Source of the DNA: Rubrivivax albus
GTDB lineage: Bacteria > Pseudomonadota > Gammaproteobacteria > Burkholderiales > Burkholderiaceae_C
Direction: 5' to 3'
Assembly (NCBI RefSeq): GCF_004016515.1
Contig: NZ_SACT01000011.1
Location: 1-64,000 of the forward strand
DNA length: 64,000 nucleotides
Shown here: one piece after another, positions 27,448-40,973 of the stretch
Layout: every line of letters begins with the position of its first letter
Numbering within the stretch: the stretch's first letter is position 1
Program-made: the position numbers and the translations under genes
The notes under the pieces: model-generated
What the model was told of the DNA's origin: nothing
What the model saw: the letters and a program-made list of their open reading frames with translations, nothing else
Databases searched by the model: none

Positions 27448-27937
27448 CGCCGTTGCGGAAGAACGAGCCGTCCGGCGCCACGCCCCAGGCCCATCGCAGG
27501 TCGGCGCCGGCGTCGGTGAGGCTGATGTCGAAGTGGCCGTCCGCGAACTCGATGTAGAGCAGCTTGCCGAACGGCCCCGCGGTGTTGTCGACGCAGTACG
27601 ACGTCACCGCGTGCGCCTGGCCCTTGTAGGTCATCTCGCCGCTGCCGCTGAGCACCATCTGGGCGTCACCGGTCTTCACGAAGTTGAAGTTGACGTCGAA
27701 CGTGCCTTCCTCGCCGTCGAAGGTGCCGGCGTAGGCGGCCAGGTCGGCCTCGGTGGCCACCGAGACGGCGCCGGCCGTGTAGTTGGCGGTGTTGCAGCTC
27801 AGCGTGACGGTGCCACCGCCACCTGTACCACCGCCGCCGGTACCACCATCACCAGCGCCGCTGTCGTCGCCACCCCCGCCACAGGCGGCCAGCGCCGCAG
27901 CCAGGACCACGGTCATCATCAGGGAAACCTTGTGCAT
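27437..27937 (-). CDS. Small lipoprotein with Gly-rich linker
   Basis: A 166-aa predicted lipoprotein: signal peptide with lipobox LAAC, then a GGGG-Asp-Gly-Thr linker of about 25 residues, then a compact C-terminal domain (~120 aa) with no family I recognise. Start ATG 27937 has a GGAGGG ribosome binding site. The last 11 bases overlap the stop of the convergent M20 gene. It lies 100 bases downstream of the Ser/Thr kinase gene on the same strand, and a second glycine-linker lipoprotein lies on the other side of that kinase. Confidence 0.75.
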   Translation of the reverse strand: MHKVSLMMTVVLAAALAACGGGGDDSGAGDGGTGGGGTGGGGTVTLSCNTANYTAGAVSVATEADLAAYAGTFDGEEGTFDVNFNFVKTGDAQMVLSGSGEMTYKGQAHAVTSYCVDNTAGPFGKLLYIEFADGHFDISLTDAGADLRWAWGVAPDGSFFRNGVKQ

Positions 27938-28037
27938 GTCGAACCCTCCGGTTGTTCCCTGGCTTACGCCAGGGCCGCCGGCGCCGCGGGTCAATAGATT
28001 GGGGTCAATGCATTCGCGCCACCGCCGCCGCCGCGGC

Positions 28038-30524
<2,487 letters not shown>

Positions 30525-30546
30525 GGTCAGGAAACGAACGAACGTG

Positions 30547-30584
30547 GCACGGGCGCGCCAATCTAGCCGACGGCGCGCCCGTGC
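30547..30584. terminator. 13-bp inverted repeat between lipoprotein and kinase genes
   Basis: Arms 30547-30559 and 30572-30584 are exact reverse complements (GCACGGGCGCGCC on the left) around a 12-base loop. It sits just after the stop of the upstream lipoprotein gene on the minus strand and before the kinase start. No strong T-run follows, so it may be a partial terminator that uncouples kinase expression, or an mRNA-stabilising hairpin. Confidence 0.5.
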
Positions 30585-30594
30585 TGCCGGCGCT

Positions 30595-31692
30595 TCAGCG
30601 CTGGACGAAGGTGTACGTCACGCTGTAGTCGATCGTGATCGGCGAGGTGATGCGCGCCGCGATGGTGCCCACCGTGCCGTCGAAGCTGCAGCTGACCACT
30701 TCCACCCCCGTGGGCAAGGCGCCCAGCGTGTCGGTGCCGCCGCAGAACTCCGACTCGCTGGCCGGCTTCGCGGGCAGGCCGTCGATGCAGATCTCGGGGA
30801 TCGGCACGCCGCCCAGGCCGCTGACCGTGGTCTGCACCACCATCGACCAGGTGCCGGCCACCGGGTTGGCCGTGCAGGCGCCCAGGCTGACGTCGATCTG
30901 GCCGCCGCCGCTGCCGCCACCGCTCCAGCTCACGGTGAAGCCGGTGGTGGAGATGTTGGCGTTCCAGGTGACCAGCACGTTGCCGTCGGGCGAGGTGATG
31001 GTCTGCGTGCAGGCCGTGGCCGTGCAGTCGAAGCGCAGGCGCATGGCGTCGAGCACGGCATCCAGGCCCTGGCCGTTGGCAGCGAACTCGGCGGTGAAGA
31101 CGTTCAGCGCCGTCGGGTCCACGCCCTGCGCACGCATGACGTCCTGCAGGTTGGCGTTGACGCGCGCCGCGGCGGCCAGCACCTGCTCCGGCGTCGGCGC
31201 GTTGGCCTGCCAGTTGGCCAGCAGGTCGGCCAGCGGCCGGTAGCCCCAGGCGTCGGCCATGGCCAGCGTCGTCAGCGGCGTGATGTTGGCGCGGCCCGCG
31301 GCCTGCGCGTAGCTGGCCCAGACGTTGCCGTCGGCGTCGGTCACCTGCAGCGCGTAGGGCGCGCCTTCGGTGATCGTCAGCGTGAAGCTGCCGTCGCTGG
31401 CGGTGATGGCGGTGACGGTCTGGCCCTGCGCGTTGGTGCCGGTGACGGTGGCGCCGGCGATCGGCGCCCCGACCGCGGCCAGGCCGGTGATCAGCGCCGT
31501 GGGCGCGGGCGTGCCACCGCCGGTGACGCCGCCGTCGTCGTCGCCACCGCCGCAGGCCACCAGGCCCAGCGCGGCGCCGGCCATGGCCAGCGACAGGCCG
31601 AAAGTGCGGGCCGCACGCCACCAGGCGCGGGCGGTGCTGCGGGCAGGGCTGGCAGGGCGGGCCGTCGCCGGCCGGTGCATCGATGGGCTCAT
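30595..31692 (-). CDS. Lipoprotein with carboxypeptidase-regulatory-like domain
   Basis: A 365-aa predicted lipoprotein; start ATG 31692 has a GGAG site 9 bases upstream. A basic N-terminus, hydrophobic segment and lipobox (ALGLVAC) are followed by a GGGDDDGGVTGGG linker. Next comes an Ig-like/carboxypeptidase-regulatory fold (ATVTGTNAQGQTVTAITASD). The remainder is rich in Ser, Thr and Ala with three Cys pairs and no recognised enzyme motif. It is divergent from the ECF sigma gene and upstream of the kinase on the same strand. It could be a surface or periplasmic partner of the kinase (inference). Confidence 0.75.
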   Translation of the reverse strand: MSPSMHRPATARPASPARSTARAWWRAARTFGLSLAMAGAALGLVACGGGDDDGGVTGGGTPAPTALITGLAAVGAPIAGATVTGTNAQGQTVTAITASDGSFTLTITEGAPYALQVTDADGNVWASYAQAAGRANITPLTTLAMADAWGYRPLADLLANWQANAPTPEQVLAAAARVNANLQDVMRAQGVDPTALNVFTAEFAANGQGLDAVLDAMRLRFDCTATACTQTITSPDGNVLVTWNANISTTGFTVSWSGGGSGGGQIDVSLGACTANPVAGTWSMVVQTTVSGLGGVPIPEICIDGLPAKPASESEFCGGTDTLGALPTGVEVVSCSFDGTVGTIAARITSPITIDYSVTYTFVQR

Positions 31693-31812
31693 CAGGATCT
31701 CCAGAACGCGCCTCCCCCCGGAGGCCACGACCCCTTACGCCGGGGGGCGTCGGCAGGCGGCTCATGGCGTGCGTGACACTGGTCACGGGAACGGCCCCGC
31801 GACGATCACACA

Positions 31813-32445
31813 ATGCGACCCATGACTGCCGACCTGTGCGCCGGACCCGCCGACGACGAGATCACGCTGTGGTTGTCCAGCCTGCAGGCGCCGACGCCGG
31901 AGGCGGGGGCGCAGCTGTTCTCGCTGCTCTACGACGACCTGCGCCGCATGGCGCGCCAGCACCTGCGGCGTGAGAACCCGGGCCACACCCTGAGCCCGAC
32001 GGCGCTGGCCCACGAGGCCTGGTTCCGCATGGCCGGGCAGACGCGCACGCTGTGGAAGAACCGCAGCCACTTCCTGGCCGTGTGCTCGACGATGATGCGG
32101 CGCATCCTGGTCAACCACGAACTCGCCCGCCGCGCGGCCAAGCGGGACGCCGACCTGGTGCCGGTGACGCTGTCGGGCCTGGAGCAGCTGGCCGCGCCCA
32201 CCGACCGCGACGTGGTGGCGGTGCACGAGGCGCTGCTGGCCTTCGAGGCCATCGACGCGCGCGCGGCCAAGGTGGTGGAACTGCGCTTCTTCGGCGGGCT
32301 GGAGAACGACGAGGTGGCCGAGGCGCTGGGCGTCTCGCCGGCCACCGTCAAGCGCGACTGGGTCGTGGCCCGCGCCTGGCTGCACCGGGCGCTGTCGGGG
32401 CAGGAGCCTCCGGCCGACGCCGCTGGCGCGACTGCTACAGCTTGA
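31813..32445 (+). CDS. ECF-type RNA polymerase sigma factor (kinase-associated group)
   Basis: A 210-aa extracytoplasmic-function sigma factor. Region 2 is visible (LFSLLYDDLRRMARQHLRRE, SPTALAHEAWFRM, HFLAVCSTMMRRILVNHE) and region 4 contains the helix-turn-helix (VELRFFGGLENDEVAEALGV, SPATVKRDWVVARAWLH). The conserved sequence places it in the group commonly encoded with large Ser/Thr kinases and lacking a classic anti-sigma factor. No anti-sigma gene lies next to it. The kinase at 28038-30524 is the plausible regulator. Its 3' end overlaps the convergent receptor gene by 11 bases. Confidence 0.93.
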   Translation: MRPMTADLCAGPADDEITLWLSSLQAPTPEAGAQLFSLLYDDLRRMARQHLRRENPGHTLSPTALAHEAWFRMAGQTRTLWKNRSHFLAVCSTMMRRILVNHELARRAAKRDADLVPVTLSGLEQLAAPTDRDVVAVHEALLAFEAIDARAAKVVELRFFGGLENDEVAEALGVSPATVKRDWVVARAWLHRALSGQEPPADAAGATATA

Positions 32446-34690
32446 GTTCCAGCTGCAGCCGCCAGGCGATGTCCGACGGCGTCACGCTGCGCACGCTGGA
32501 CCGCACGCTGCCGTCGTCGTAGTCCCGCAGGTTTTCGCTGTCGCGCGGCAGCACGTTGCCGGCCGACAGCCGCCAGGCCAGGCCAGGCTGCACCGTCCAC
32601 AGCAGGTACAGGTCCAGCACGCGGCGGTCGTCGACCTGCACCCACTGCGTCTCGCTGAGCTGCGTGCGGTAGCCCGGCACCCAGTTCAGGTTCACGCCAC
32701 CCTTCAGCGGCGTGCCACGCCAGGCGTGGTCGGCCCCCAGGTTCAGCGTGCCGTCGGCCTGCTCGTCGAGCCGGTTGTCGGGGCCGGGCAGGCCGTCCAC
32801 GCGCGAGCGGAACAGCGACAGGCTGGCGCGCAGCTCGGTGCGCGGCGCGCCGGCCCACCACTGGTCGGCACGGCCCTTGGCCTCCAGCTCCACGCCCTGC
32901 GTGGTGGCCTCGCCGATGTTGCGCGTGCGGCTCACCCAGCGCGGCACCGGGCTCCAGGCCACGTCCTCCAGCGCGGTGACGGTGCGCTGCAGGTCGCGGA
33001 TGCGGCGGTGGAACAGGCTGGCGCTGAAGACGCCGCCGCCGCTGGGGTAGTGCTCCAGCGCCAGGTCGATGCCGGTGGCGAGCTCGGGCTTGAGCTCGGG
33101 GTTGCCGGCGCGGTCGGGCGCCGTGGGCGTGTTCGGGCCGTCCAGCGGGTAGCGGTCGTCGGGCCGGGGGCGGGCGATCAGGTTGCCCAGGCCCGGCGCC
33201 TTCCAGCTGCGCGTGAGGCTCATGCGCACCTGGCTGCGGCTGGCCGGGTCGGGCTTCCACACGGCGTGCGCCAGCGGCGTGAGCACGCGGTCCAGGTGCT
33301 CGGGGCGGCCCGTGCCGTCGGACAGGCCCGGCTCCCCGCTGGCGTCGCCCACCGTGCGGATGCCCTCCCACCGCAGCCCGAAGTGCAGCGCCCAGTTCGG
33401 TGTCGGCGCCCACTCGTCCTGCGCATACAGGGCCAGGCGCTGGCTGTCGGCCGCGAGGTTGTCGCCGAAGTCGGTGAGCAGGGGCACGCCGTCCTGCACC
33501 AGGCGGCGGGACTCGGTGCGGCGCGCGGTCTCGAGCTCGAAACCGGCCACGCCGCTGTGCTCGCCCTTGCCGGCGGCGTCGCCGCCCAGCAGCGCGGTGT
33601 ACTTGCCCGACAGGCGCAGCGAGCGCTCGCGGGTGTCGTTGGTCTCGTCCTGCGTGCGCAGCGCTGCGCCGGCCGCCGACTCGACGCGCTGGCCGGTGTT
33701 CTCCGACCGCCACAGGCCGCCCGTGAGGCTGGACTCCAGCCGCCCCGGCCCCAGGCGCTGGCGCCACTGCCCGTTCAGACGCAGGTTGGTGAAGCTGCCG
33801 TCCCCGGTGTCCTCGGCCAGGTCGTAGCGGGCCAGCCCGCGGGTGGTGGCCCGCGTGGCGACGGACTGGCTGCGGTTCTCGGCCCGGAACAGGTTGGGCG
33901 ACAGCATCAGCATGTCGCCGCCGGTGCCCAGGCGCCACTGCAGCCGCGCGCCCAGGTTCAGGCCGCGGCGGGTGGACAGGCTGCTGCGGTCCTCGGCCCA
34001 GGCCCCGGCCTCGTCGCCACCGGTGGTGTCGGACTCTACCAGGCTGCGGTCGTCGCTGCGGCGCAGAAAGGTGCCGGCGTTGAGGTTCACTGTGGCGTCA
34101 CCGACGGTGTCGTTCCATGTCCAGAAGGCACCAGGCGTGGTCAGGCCGTGCTCCAGGCCCAGGCCCAGGCGCAGGTCGTTCAGGCGACGGCGGTAGCCCT
34201 CGCGCAGCACGATGTTGATCGTGCCGGCGATGGCGCGTGCACCGGTCTCGGCGGTGGGCGCGCGCAGGATCTCGATGCGCTCGACCTGGTCGGGTGTCAG
34301 CGACTCCAGCGAGAAGCCGCGCGGGATCGGCTCACCGTCGATCAGCAGCTGCGTGTACCCATTGCCCAGGCCACGCAACCGCGGCGGGCCGCCGCGGCCC
34401 GGCCGGCCGCCGGGCGTGGTGACCCCGGGCAACCGACGCAGGGTCTCGCCGATGGTGCTGTCGCCGTACTGTTCGATCTCCTCGCGGCCGATGACGATCT
34501 TGGCGGCGGTGGCGCGGCGGCGCTGTTCGGTGTCGGTTTCACGACCGCCGGTGATCTCCACGCGTTGCGTCGGCGCCGACGCCGCGGCGGCCGGCGCGGG
34601 CGGGGCCACGGTCTGGGCGAGACAGGCACCGGCAGCGGCGGCAAGGGCCAGCAGGGCGGCGGTGGGCGGCAGGATGGGGTGGGCGGTCAC
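32435..34690 (-). CDS. TonB-dependent outer-membrane receptor
   Basis: A 751-aa TonB-dependent transporter starting at GTG 34690, chosen because a signal peptide follows (LLALAAAAGACLAQ). The plug domain (about residues 40-150) begins with a TonB-box-like QRVEITG and contains IGETLRRLPGVTTPGG, LRGLGNGYTQLLIDGEPIPRGF, VERIEILRAPTAETGARAIAGTINI. The rest is a beta-barrel ending in WRLQLELKL with the aromatic/Leu C-terminal strand. The ligand is unknown; no siderophore genes are adjacent. The plug group resembles receptors in which the SD is followed by GxGG-rich stretches. It is convergent with the ECF gene. Confidence 0.9.
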   Translation of the reverse strand: MTAHPILPPTAALLALAAAAGACLAQTVAPPAPAAAASAPTQRVEITGGRETDTEQRRRATAAKIVIGREEIEQYGDSTIGETLRRLPGVTTPGGRPGRGGPPRLRGLGNGYTQLLIDGEPIPRGFSLESLTPDQVERIEILRAPTAETGARAIAGTINIVLREGYRRRLNDLRLGLGLEHGLTTPGAFWTWNDTVGDATVNLNAGTFLRRSDDRSLVESDTTGGDEAGAWAEDRSSLSTRRGLNLGARLQWRLGTGGDMLMLSPNLFRAENRSQSVATRATTRGLARYDLAEDTGDGSFTNLRLNGQWRQRLGPGRLESSLTGGLWRSENTGQRVESAAGAALRTQDETNDTRERSLRLSGKYTALLGGDAAGKGEHSGVAGFELETARRTESRRLVQDGVPLLTDFGDNLAADSQRLALYAQDEWAPTPNWALHFGLRWEGIRTVGDASGEPGLSDGTGRPEHLDRVLTPLAHAVWKPDPASRSQVRMSLTRSWKAPGLGNLIARPRPDDRYPLDGPNTPTAPDRAGNPELKPELATGIDLALEHYPSGGGVFSASLFHRRIRDLQRTVTALEDVAWSPVPRWVSRTRNIGEATTQGVELEAKGRADQWWAGAPRTELRASLSLFRSRVDGLPGPDNRLDEQADGTLNLGADHAWRGTPLKGGVNLNWVPGYRTQLSETQWVQVDDRRVLDLYLLWTVQPGLAWRLSAGNVLPRDSENLRDYDDGSVRSSVRSVTPSDIAWRLQLELKL

Positions 34691-34790
34691 GGGCGCGGAT
34701 TGTGGGCCCGCGCTCCCTAGTCTGCCGGTTGCGGGGCATGGTGGGTCGCCGCATGCTGGGCCGGTACCCGACCACCGCCAGGAGAAGCCC

Positions 34791-35849
34791 ATGCCCAGCC
34801 GCTCGACCCCGCGCCGGCCCGCCCGCACGCACGTCTGCTTCGACCGTATCCTGCCGCGCGAACTGTTCCGGCCACAGACCACGCAACCCGGCCGGCCCGG
34901 CCGCACGCGCGCGATATCGCCGATCGGCAAGACCTGGATGAACGGCAGCACGCTGCACGTGCGCTTCATGGGCGGCAGCACGGCACAGCGCGCCAAGGCC
35001 ATCGAGCAGGCGGCGTGGTGGACCGACGTCTGCAACCTGCAGATCGTGTTCGACGGTGCGCCGAACGCCGACATCCGCATCGCCTTCGACCCGAACGACG
35101 GTGCCTGGTCCTACATCGGCACCGACTGCCGCAGCATCCCGCTCGACGAGCCGACGATGAACCTCGGCTTCCTGGACGGTGGCACCGCAGCGCACGAATG
35201 GGGCCACGCCATCGGCCTGGCGCACGAGCACCAGAACCCTGCCGGCGGCATCCAGTGGAACGAGGCGGTGGTGATCCGCGAATTGGCCAAGAGCCCCAAC
35301 TTCTGGGACGAGCAGACGACGCGCTTCAACATCCTGCGCCGCTACAGCGCCGACCAGGTCAACGGCACGCGCTTCGACCCCGAATCGATCATGCTGTACT
35401 TCTTCCCGGCCGACTGGACGACCAACGGCATCGGCACCGAGGCCAACGAGGACCTGTCGGCCATGGACAAGCAGTTCGTCGCCGGCGCCAAGATGTACCC
35501 GAAGGCGCGGCCGACGCTGGTGGACGCCACGCCGCTGACGGTGGGCGCACGCACGCGCACGGCGGCGTCGATCGCGCAGTTCGGCGAAGAGGACCTGTTC
35601 CGCTTCACCGTGGCGCCGGAGGCCGAGGGCCGGCACGTGGTCGACACCCGCGGGCCCAGCGACGTGGTGATGAAGCTCTTCGGCCCCGACGAGCCCACGC
35701 GGCTGATCGCCGAGGACGACGACTCCGGCTACGGCTTCAATGCCCGCATCGCCGCCGACCTGTCGGCCGGCACCTACTGGGTGCAGGTGCGCCACTACAA
35801 CCGCGAGAAGGGCGTGGGCGACTACAGCGTGCGTGTGCGGCGCGCCTGA
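34791..35849 (+). CDS. Metzincin-type zinc metalloprotease with C-terminal PPC-like domain
   Basis: A 352-aa protein from ATG 34791 with an AGGAGA ribosome binding site. The zinc motif HEWGHAIGLAHEHQNP fits HExxHxxGxxH with an extra Glu-His, as in astacin-like metzincins, and a Met-turn-like SIMLYFFP follows. The domain spans about residues 45-230. Residues ~245-352 resemble a bacterial pre-peptidase C-terminal beta-sandwich (VVDTRGPSDVVMKLFGPD, SAGTYWVQVRHYN). No signal peptide or propeptide is seen, so location and export are unclear. It is divergent from the TonB receptor. Substrate unknown. Confidence 0.85.
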   Translation: MPSRSTPRRPARTHVCFDRILPRELFRPQTTQPGRPGRTRAISPIGKTWMNGSTLHVRFMGGSTAQRAKAIEQAAWWTDVCNLQIVFDGAPNADIRIAFDPNDGAWSYIGTDCRSIPLDEPTMNLGFLDGGTAAHEWGHAIGLAHEHQNPAGGIQWNEAVVIRELAKSPNFWDEQTTRFNILRRYSADQVNGTRFDPESIMLYFFPADWTTNGIGTEANEDLSAMDKQFVAGAKMYPKARPTLVDATPLTVGARTRTAASIAQFGEEDLFRFTVAPEAEGRHVVDTRGPSDVVMKLFGPDEPTRLIAEDDDSGYGFNARIAADLSAGTYWVQVRHYNREKGVGDYSVRVRRA

Positions 35850-35958
35850 ACTGCCGCGTCGGCGGCTGCACCCACCCCGGTACGGTACCCCCGGGTCGGT
35901 CCCGGGACCATTGGGCGGCGATGCCCCCTAGGATGAAGGGATCTCCTTCCCTTTCGCC

Positions 35959-38787
35959 GTGCAGGACCCGACGGACGACTTTGCCGATGCCAGCAACCTG
36001 GTGCCACATGCGGCCCGGGCGCTGGCGTGGTTCCTGGGCGGCTTGGGCGTGCTGCTGTGCATCGCGTCGGCGGTGCAATTGGCGCTGGACCGCCCGCCGG
36101 GTGCGTCGGTGGCGCGTGGCCTCTTCGGCGGCGCCCTGGTCGTGAGTGCGTGGGTCGCCAGCCGCTTGCTTGCGCGCGGACGCCCGCAGGCCGCCGTCAC
36201 GCTGGTGCTGACGGTGGCCGCCCTGGGCGCCGGACTGGCGACGGCGGGCGTGGGCGTGGGCACCAGCGGCGTCGCCATCTCCGGCATCACGCTGCTGATC
36301 GTGATGGCCGGCCTGCTGGCCAGCGACCGTGGCGCCCATGCGTTGACGCTGTTCTACCTGCTCCTGGTCGGCGCGCTGGCCTGGGCCGAGCACACCGGCC
36401 GCTTGCCCGGCGCGCAGGCCCTGGCCGCGCTGGGCGTGGCCGACCGCGTCACCAACCTCGTGCTGCTGGGCCTGGGCGCCTGGCTGGCCGCGCTGCTGGC
36501 GCGCCGGATCGTGGCCGGGGCACTGGACCGCGCGCAAGACCAGTCGAACCGCCTGGCCACGCTGCTGCGCATGGGCAGCGACTGGTCGTGGGCCATGGAC
36601 ACGAAGGGGCGACTGACCTGGCTGTCGTCGTCCTTCGAGGGGCGCACGGGCCGGCGCATCGACGAGTTCATGCGTCTGGACCTGCCCGGCGGCCCGCAGA
36701 CCGTGCGCGACGAGGGTCTGGAGACCCTGCTCACGCACATGCGGGAACGGCGTCCCTACCGCGACCTGACCATGGCCTTCCAGTGCAGCGATGGCACACC
36801 ATTGATCGTGCGCGGCAGCGGCGAGCCCCGGTTCGACGCCACCGGCAAGCTGGTCGGCTGGTGGGGCGTCAGCCGCAACGTCACCGCCGAGTCGCTCACG
36901 GCGCGCCAGCGCCAGCGCGAACAGGTGTTGCTCGACCGCCTCGTGCGGCTCAGCCCGGACGCCATCGCCGTGGTTAACCTCGACGACGGCAAGGTGCTGC
37001 TGGCCAACCCGAGCTTCGTGAGCCTGTCCGGGCGCCCTGAACACGAGGTCATCGGCCGCAGCGCGGTGGACCTCCACCTGTGGCCCGACTGGGGCCCAGC
37101 GCACGCGCTGCGCAACGCGCTGGACCGCGACCCGGTGCTGCACGACCTGCGCCTGCCGGTGCACGGGGCCGAAGGCACGCTGCGCGAGCTGCAGGTGGCG
37201 GCCGCCCGCTTCGAATGGGACGGCGCGCCGGCGGCCGTGCTGGTGGGCCGCGACGTCACGGCGATGGAGCGCGCCCGCCGCGAGACCGACGCCATCCTGG
37301 ACAAGGCGGCCCTGGGCATCGCGTTCGTGCGGGAGCGCCGCTTCGACCGTGTGAACCCGCAGTTCGAGCGCATCTTCGGTGTGCCGGCCGGTTCGCTGGC
37401 CGGGCGGCCCATGCGCGGGATGTTCACCGACGACGAGGCCTTCGAACGCTTCGCCCGGCGGGCCGACCGCGCCCACGGCGATGGCCAGCTGATCGACATC
37501 GAACGCACGGTGCCGCGGCCCGACGGCAGCACGGTGACCGTGCGCCTGCTGGCCCAGGCCCTGGACCCGGCACAGCCCCTGGACGGCGGCGCGATCTGGG
37601 TGGCCGAGGACATCGGCGAACGCCGACGCGCCGAACAGGAACTGGCCGACGCGAAGCGGCTGGCAGAAGCGGCCAGCGAAGCCAAGAGCAGCTTCCTGGC
37701 GACGATGAGCCACGAGATCCGCACGCCGCTGAACGGCGTGCTCGGACTGGCGCGGCTGCTGCAGGACCAGGCGCTGTCGCCGGCACGCCGGCAGGACTAC
37801 CTGGCCCACCTGGTGCACGCCGCCGAAGGCCTCGCGGGCATCGTCTCCGACGTGCTGGACCTGTCGAAGATCGAGGCCGGCGAGCTGGAGATCGAGCGCA
37901 TCGACTTCGACCTGCACGAACTGCTCGGCCGGGTGTTCCGCAGCTTCGCGCTGCTGGGCCAGGAGCGGGGCCTGGACATGCACCTGGAGATCGATCCGGC
38001 CGTGCCGGCTCGCGTGCTCGGCGACCCGCTGCGCCTGCGCCAGATCCTGGCCAACTACCTGAGCAACGCCCTGAAGTTCACGGCCGATGGCCACATCACA
38101 CTGGGCGCGTCGCCCTCGGCCACCGGCGTGCGGCTGACGGTGGCCGACACCGGCCCCGGCGTGGCGCCGGAGCTCCAGGCGCGCCTGTTCCGGCCGTTCA
38201 CGCAGGCCGACAGTTCGACCACGCGCCGCTTCGGCGGCACCGGGCTGGGCCTGTCGATCTGCCGGGAACTGGCCGAGCGCATGGGCGGCCACGTGGGCGT
38301 CGACAGCAGCGGCGCACAGGGCAGCCTGTTCTGGGTCGACCTGCCGCTGCCGGCGGCCAGCGCCACGCCCACCACCGAGCCAGGTCCAGCTCAGGACGGC
38401 AAGCCACTGCAGGGCCTGCATGTGCTGGTGGCCGAGGACAACGCGGTGAACATGCTGATCGTGGCCACGATGCTGCGCACGCTCGGGGCCGAGGTCTGCG
38501 AGGCCCACGACGGCGCGGAGGCGGTGCAGCGCGCGCTGCACGAGGACGGCGCACTGGACGCCGTGCTGATGGACCTGCACATGCCCCAGGTCGACGGTCT
38601 CGAGGCCACGCGCCGGCTGCGTGCCGACCCGCGCACGGCACGCCTGCCGGTGTTCGCGTTGTCCGCGGCGGTGCTGGAGCGCGACCGTGAGCAGGCGCGT
38701 GCCGCCGGCATGCAAGGCTTCATCGGCAAGCCCGTCAGCGACGCCGATCTGGTGGCGGCGCTGGCGCCGCTCCGCCGCCCGCGCTGA
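35959..38787 (+). CDS. Hybrid sensor histidine kinase with PAS domains and receiver
   Basis: A 942-aa membrane signal protein starting at GTG 35959. Residues ~20-200 form about six hydrophobic helices. Two or three PAS domains follow (about 205-330, 335-450, 455-570), then HisKA with the phospho-His in FLATMSHEIRTPLNGVLG, and HATPase with N, G1 and G2 boxes (NYLSNALKFT, VADTGPGVAPE, GTGLGLSICRELAERMGG). A C-terminal receiver domain has DD/D/K (AEDNAVNM, LMDLHMPQVDG, GKPVSD). All phosphorelay residues are present. No partner regulator or Hpt gene is adjacent, so it is an orphan. It converges with the cyclotransferase-like gene 3 bases away. Confidence 0.93.
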   Translation: MQDPTDDFADASNLVPHAARALAWFLGGLGVLLCIASAVQLALDRPPGASVARGLFGGALVVSAWVASRLLARGRPQAAVTLVLTVAALGAGLATAGVGVGTSGVAISGITLLIVMAGLLASDRGAHALTLFYLLLVGALAWAEHTGRLPGAQALAALGVADRVTNLVLLGLGAWLAALLARRIVAGALDRAQDQSNRLATLLRMGSDWSWAMDTKGRLTWLSSSFEGRTGRRIDEFMRLDLPGGPQTVRDEGLETLLTHMRERRPYRDLTMAFQCSDGTPLIVRGSGEPRFDATGKLVGWWGVSRNVTAESLTARQRQREQVLLDRLVRLSPDAIAVVNLDDGKVLLANPSFVSLSGRPEHEVIGRSAVDLHLWPDWGPAHALRNALDRDPVLHDLRLPVHGAEGTLRELQVAAARFEWDGAPAAVLVGRDVTAMERARRETDAILDKAALGIAFVRERRFDRVNPQFERIFGVPAGSLAGRPMRGMFTDDEAFERFARRADRAHGDGQLIDIERTVPRPDGSTVTVRLLAQALDPAQPLDGGAIWVAEDIGERRRAEQELADAKRLAEAASEAKSSFLATMSHEIRTPLNGVLGLARLLQDQALSPARRQDYLAHLVHAAEGLAGIVSDVLDLSKIEAGELEIERIDFDLHELLGRVFRSFALLGQERGLDMHLEIDPAVPARVLGDPLRLRQILANYLSNALKFTADGHITLGASPSATGVRLTVADTGPGVAPELQARLFRPFTQADSSTTRRFGGTGLGLSICRELAERMGGHVGVDSSGAQGSLFWVDLPLPAASATPTTEPGPAQDGKPLQGLHVLVAEDNAVNMLIVATMLRTLGAEVCEAHDGAEAVQRALHEDGALDAVLMDLHMPQVDGLEATRRLRADPRTARLPVFALSAAVLERDREQARAAGMQGFIGKPVSDADLVAALAPLRRPR

Positions 38788-38790
38788 GCT

Positions 38791-39276
38791 TCAGCCGGGC
38801 AGCAACTGCCGGTGGCGGGCGGCGCGCAGCGGGTCGGGATCCGCGAGCGCCTCGATGGCGGCCAGTGCCGCGACGTAGGACGTAGGCAGGCCGTGGTGAC
38901 GCGCACCGGCCACGACGATGTCGCGGTACCAGTCGTAGGGCCGAAGTGCAGGATCGGTGCGCAGCGCCAGATAGGTCCAGGCCTCGAGCACGCCGGCGGC
39001 CGTGTGCACGGCCAGGGCGCGCTCGGTGTAGCCGTGGCCCAGAGACTCGGCGGCGTCGAGCGCCGGCTTGTCGGCCGGGTCCAGCCGCCAGACCACGCCG
39101 TGCACCTCGGCCGCGGCGTCGGCCACCACGTCGCACTTGCCGGAGCCGTCGCGCGAGGCCATGTGCCAGGCCAGGCGGTGGCCGGGCAGCACGCCGGTGG
39201 CCACCACCCGTGCCGACGGCGTGCGCGCCAGCAGCCGCGCCGGCAGCAGGTTGGAGCCGTAGGCGAAGACGAGCAA
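38791..39276 (-). CDS. Gamma-glutamylcyclotransferase-fold protein
   Basis: A 161-aa protein of the GGCT/AIG2-like cyclotransferase fold. The substrate-binding YGSNL motif is at the N-terminus (MLVFAYGSNLLPARLL), and the catalytic Glu is probably in LDAAESLGHGYTE. It would release 5-oxoproline from gamma-glutamyl peptides. It is the last gene of the peptide ABC operon, 17 bases after the ATPase gene, so it may process gamma-glutamyl peptides taken up by that system (inference). Substrate is not proven. Confidence 0.85.
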   Translation of the reverse strand: MLVFAYGSNLLPARLLARTPSARVVATGVLPGHRLAWHMASRDGSGKCDVVADAAAEVHGVVWRLDPADKPALDAAESLGHGYTERALAVHTAAGVLEAWTYLALRTDPALRPYDWYRDIVVAGARHHGLPTSYVAALAAIEALADPDPLRAARHRQLLPG

Positions 39277-39293
39277 GGCGCGGCCAGGCCGCG

Positions 39294-40970
<1,677 letters not shown>

Positions 40971-40973
40971 GAC

